A stretch of 23,414 bases of DNA from an uncultured Helicobacteraceae bacterium. GTDB taxonomy: Bacteria; Campylobacterota; Campylobacteria; Campylobacterales; UBA6016. Shown in pieces: positions 22,136 to 23,414 of the stretch; within the stretch, counting starts at the first letter, position 1, and each line of letters starts with the position of its first letter. The translations under genes and the position numbers were made by a program. The notes under the pieces were generated by a model. It had not been told where the DNA came from and made no database searches. It saw only the letters and a list, made by a program, of their open reading frames with translations. Where the stretch lies: positions 1 to 23,414 of the forward strand of contig CALJKN010000036.1 in the NCBI GenBank assembly GCA_937973585.1, in the 5' to 3' direction.

Positions 22136-23393
22136 ATGAAGAGTTACAATCTAGGCTTTTTAAATAGGCTCATAGCCTTACTTGTTCTATGTTCCATCTC
22201 TCTTTTTGCCTCTATAGGCAAGATTACTGCCGTTAACGGTCAGGTAAGTATAGAGAGAGGCGGCAAAACTATAGAGGCAAAAGCCGGGGTAGAGCTAAAT
22301 CAAAAAGATACCGTAAAATCAAAAGCATCCTCGAATGCTCAGCTTGTCTTTGCCGACCAGACCGTTATAACGGTCGGCCCTAACTCCTCTTTTGGTATAG
22401 ACGAGTATATAAACGACGATAAAAATCCAAGCGCTAAATTTAAAGCCGGAGACGGAGCTTTTAAGGCAATAACCGGAAAGATAGGAAAACTTGCTCCCGA
22501 TAAATTCAAAGTAGAGACTAAGACTGCTACGATAGGGATTAGGGGGACAAGACTCATTATTATCTCTGCGGCAGGAGTAGAGACATATGCCTGTACAAAA
22601 GGGACAATAACCGCTGTCCCGAAAACTGCCCCTATGGCACCACCGGTGTCTGGAGCACCCGTAGCCCCTGCGCAACAACAACAACAGCAGCAAGAGCCTG
22701 TAATCATAATAATCAAATCCGGACAAATGACAACATCCAAAGGGGGTCAAATAGAGCCTCCTAGAATGTATAGTCCGACAGAGCTAAAACAACTTGAAAA
22801 ATCTACGGAAGCTAACCTAAAAACGGTTCTTCAAAGTCTTGGTAATGAAGATGGTGGGAAGACTCCGGTGGTTGTTTTGGACAGCGTTGGTGCCGAAAAA
22901 GTGCTCAATACTATATTGTCGAATGTGGCAGATGTTAAAAACGATGCAGTGGTAGATGTAAACGTTAACAAGCTTCAGGACTTGTACGGGAAATTAACGG
23001 AAGAAGAGAAAAAAGTTGTTCAGGCCATAATAAGTAGTCTTCCAACAACCGTGACCGCAGCCTTGTCGACTACTCCTCAGCCGACACCGTTTTTGGCGCT
23101 ACCGCCATCTGGGGTATATAGATATATCGATGTCAACTACGCCAACATAGGTGGTCCATCGGTTGAAGGTATTGCTTTGGGGGCGCAATCTTACGGCAAT
23201 TTCGCAACTGGAAGAGTTGCCCATATTAACAGAATTTTTAACCCTGCCGGAGGTGGATATGATTATTCATTTGGATTTGGATCGGTAAGTGAAAATAATG
23301 TTACCAGATATGCTGTCGGCTCCACACAGAGCTTTGTCCAAAGGCAAGGTGGTAGCTATAAATCTAGCGGAACACTTGATTTTGCCGGTGCCA
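22136..23393 (+). CDS. FecR-domain secreted protein, 3' end missing
   Basis: An open frame of about 419 residues running off the contig. AAGGAG lies six bases before the ATG. A signal peptide (cleavage near SLFAS) precedes a FecR-like beta domain at about 28-160 (GKITAVNGQVSIERGGK, then VETKTATIGIRGTRLIIIS, the family's G-[IV]-RGT core). A Pro-rich linker with seven consecutive Gln (residues 180-186) follows, then a helical stretch (about 205-300). A Gly/Tyr-rich, beta-looking C-terminal part follows (IALGAQSYGNFATGRVAHIN). There is no membrane anchor of the FecR sigma-regulator type, so it is a periplasmic or surface protein. Cys19 is in LVLC, a poor lipobox. The partner barrel gene just upstream may export it. 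Sequence after 23393 is adapter. Confidence 0.8.
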
Positions 23394-23414
23394 AGATCGG
23401 AAGAGCGTCGTGTA
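23394..23414 (+). other. Illumina adapter contamination at the contig end
   Basis: The last 21 bases begin with AGATCGGAAGAGC, the common Illumina TruSeq adapter start, and continue with GTCGTGTA, the reverse complement of the universal (P5-side) adapter. The match is exact throughout. These bases are not genomic. They fake a C-terminal extension of the FecR reading frame and mark the contig break. Confidence 0.95.

Noticed and set aside
22187..22198. Lipobox making the FecR protein a lipoprotein (the expected Slam substrate type)
   Set aside because: Cys19 follows Leu-Val-Leu. A bulky Leu just before Cys is not typical, and a better signal peptidase I site follows near SLFAS.
22319..22750. 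Two long minus-strand reading frames, one with a run of Cys, opposite the FecR gene
   Set aside because: They are antisense shadows of the Gln tract and the FecR coding frame. They have no ribosome site and a low-complexity composition, while the plus strand has a clear signal peptide and domain.

Overview
The window reads as AT-leaning bacterial chromosome (roughly 40% G+C by eye). Arginine is mostly AGA/AGG, T/A-ending codons are favoured, and genes overlap tightly. This, plus PglJ/PglA-like glycosyltransferases and a WbpE-type aminotransferase, suggests a member of the Campylobacterota (Epsilonproteobacteria) or a relative. That is an inference from style and protein resemblance, not a proven placement. 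The last 21 bases match an Illumina adapter, so the right edge is the end of a draft or metagenomic contig and not genome sequence.

Layout. (1) Positions 19-1259, plus strand: a secreted beta-barrel protein and a small lytic transglycosylase, overlapping by 7 bases. (2) 1260-1713, minus strand: a DUF2442/DUF4160 pair at the tail of the next operon. (3) 1728-9881, minus strand: a compact type II secretion operon, transcribed gspK-L-M-N(like)-C-D-E-F, with nearly every junction overlapping. (4) 9882-9969: divergent control region. (5) 9970-11881, plus strand: the pseudopilin genes gspG-H-I-J. These run with almost no gap into (6) 11890-14202: a WbpE-like sugar aminotransferase and a Wzx-type flippase. 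(7) 14183-18658: surface-glycan genes, namely a minus-strand GT2 glycosyltransferase, two plus-strand GT4 glycosyltransferases and galE. (8) 18655-19047, minus strand: a stand-alone cyclic-nucleotide-binding protein. (9) 19094-23393, plus strand: a promoter, a 23-codon leader ORF, a GAF/HD-GYP c-di-GMP phosphodiesterase, a TPR/beta-barrel (Slam-like) outer-membrane protein, and a FecR-domain surface protein cut off by the contig end.

How the parts work together. The two divergent gsp operons supply the secretin, ATPase, inner-membrane platform and pseudopilins of a type II secretion system. The prepilin peptidase GspO must lie elsewhere. The glycan block makes, transfers and flips amino-sugar-containing oligosaccharides. 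The right-hand block looks like a surface-protein export pair placed behind a second-messenger enzyme, with a second nucleotide sensor divergent to it.

The strongest candidate for something undescribed is a roughly 75-base sequence present twice (15212-15286 and 17578-17653), each copy directly upstream of a glycan gene. Three blocks are nearly invariant. They surround a hairpin whose tip has changed sequence while keeping its pairing, as expected of a structured leader RNA. No tRNA, rRNA, CRISPR array, insertion sequence or convincing intrinsic terminator was seen, and no gene-free stretch exceeds 300 bases.
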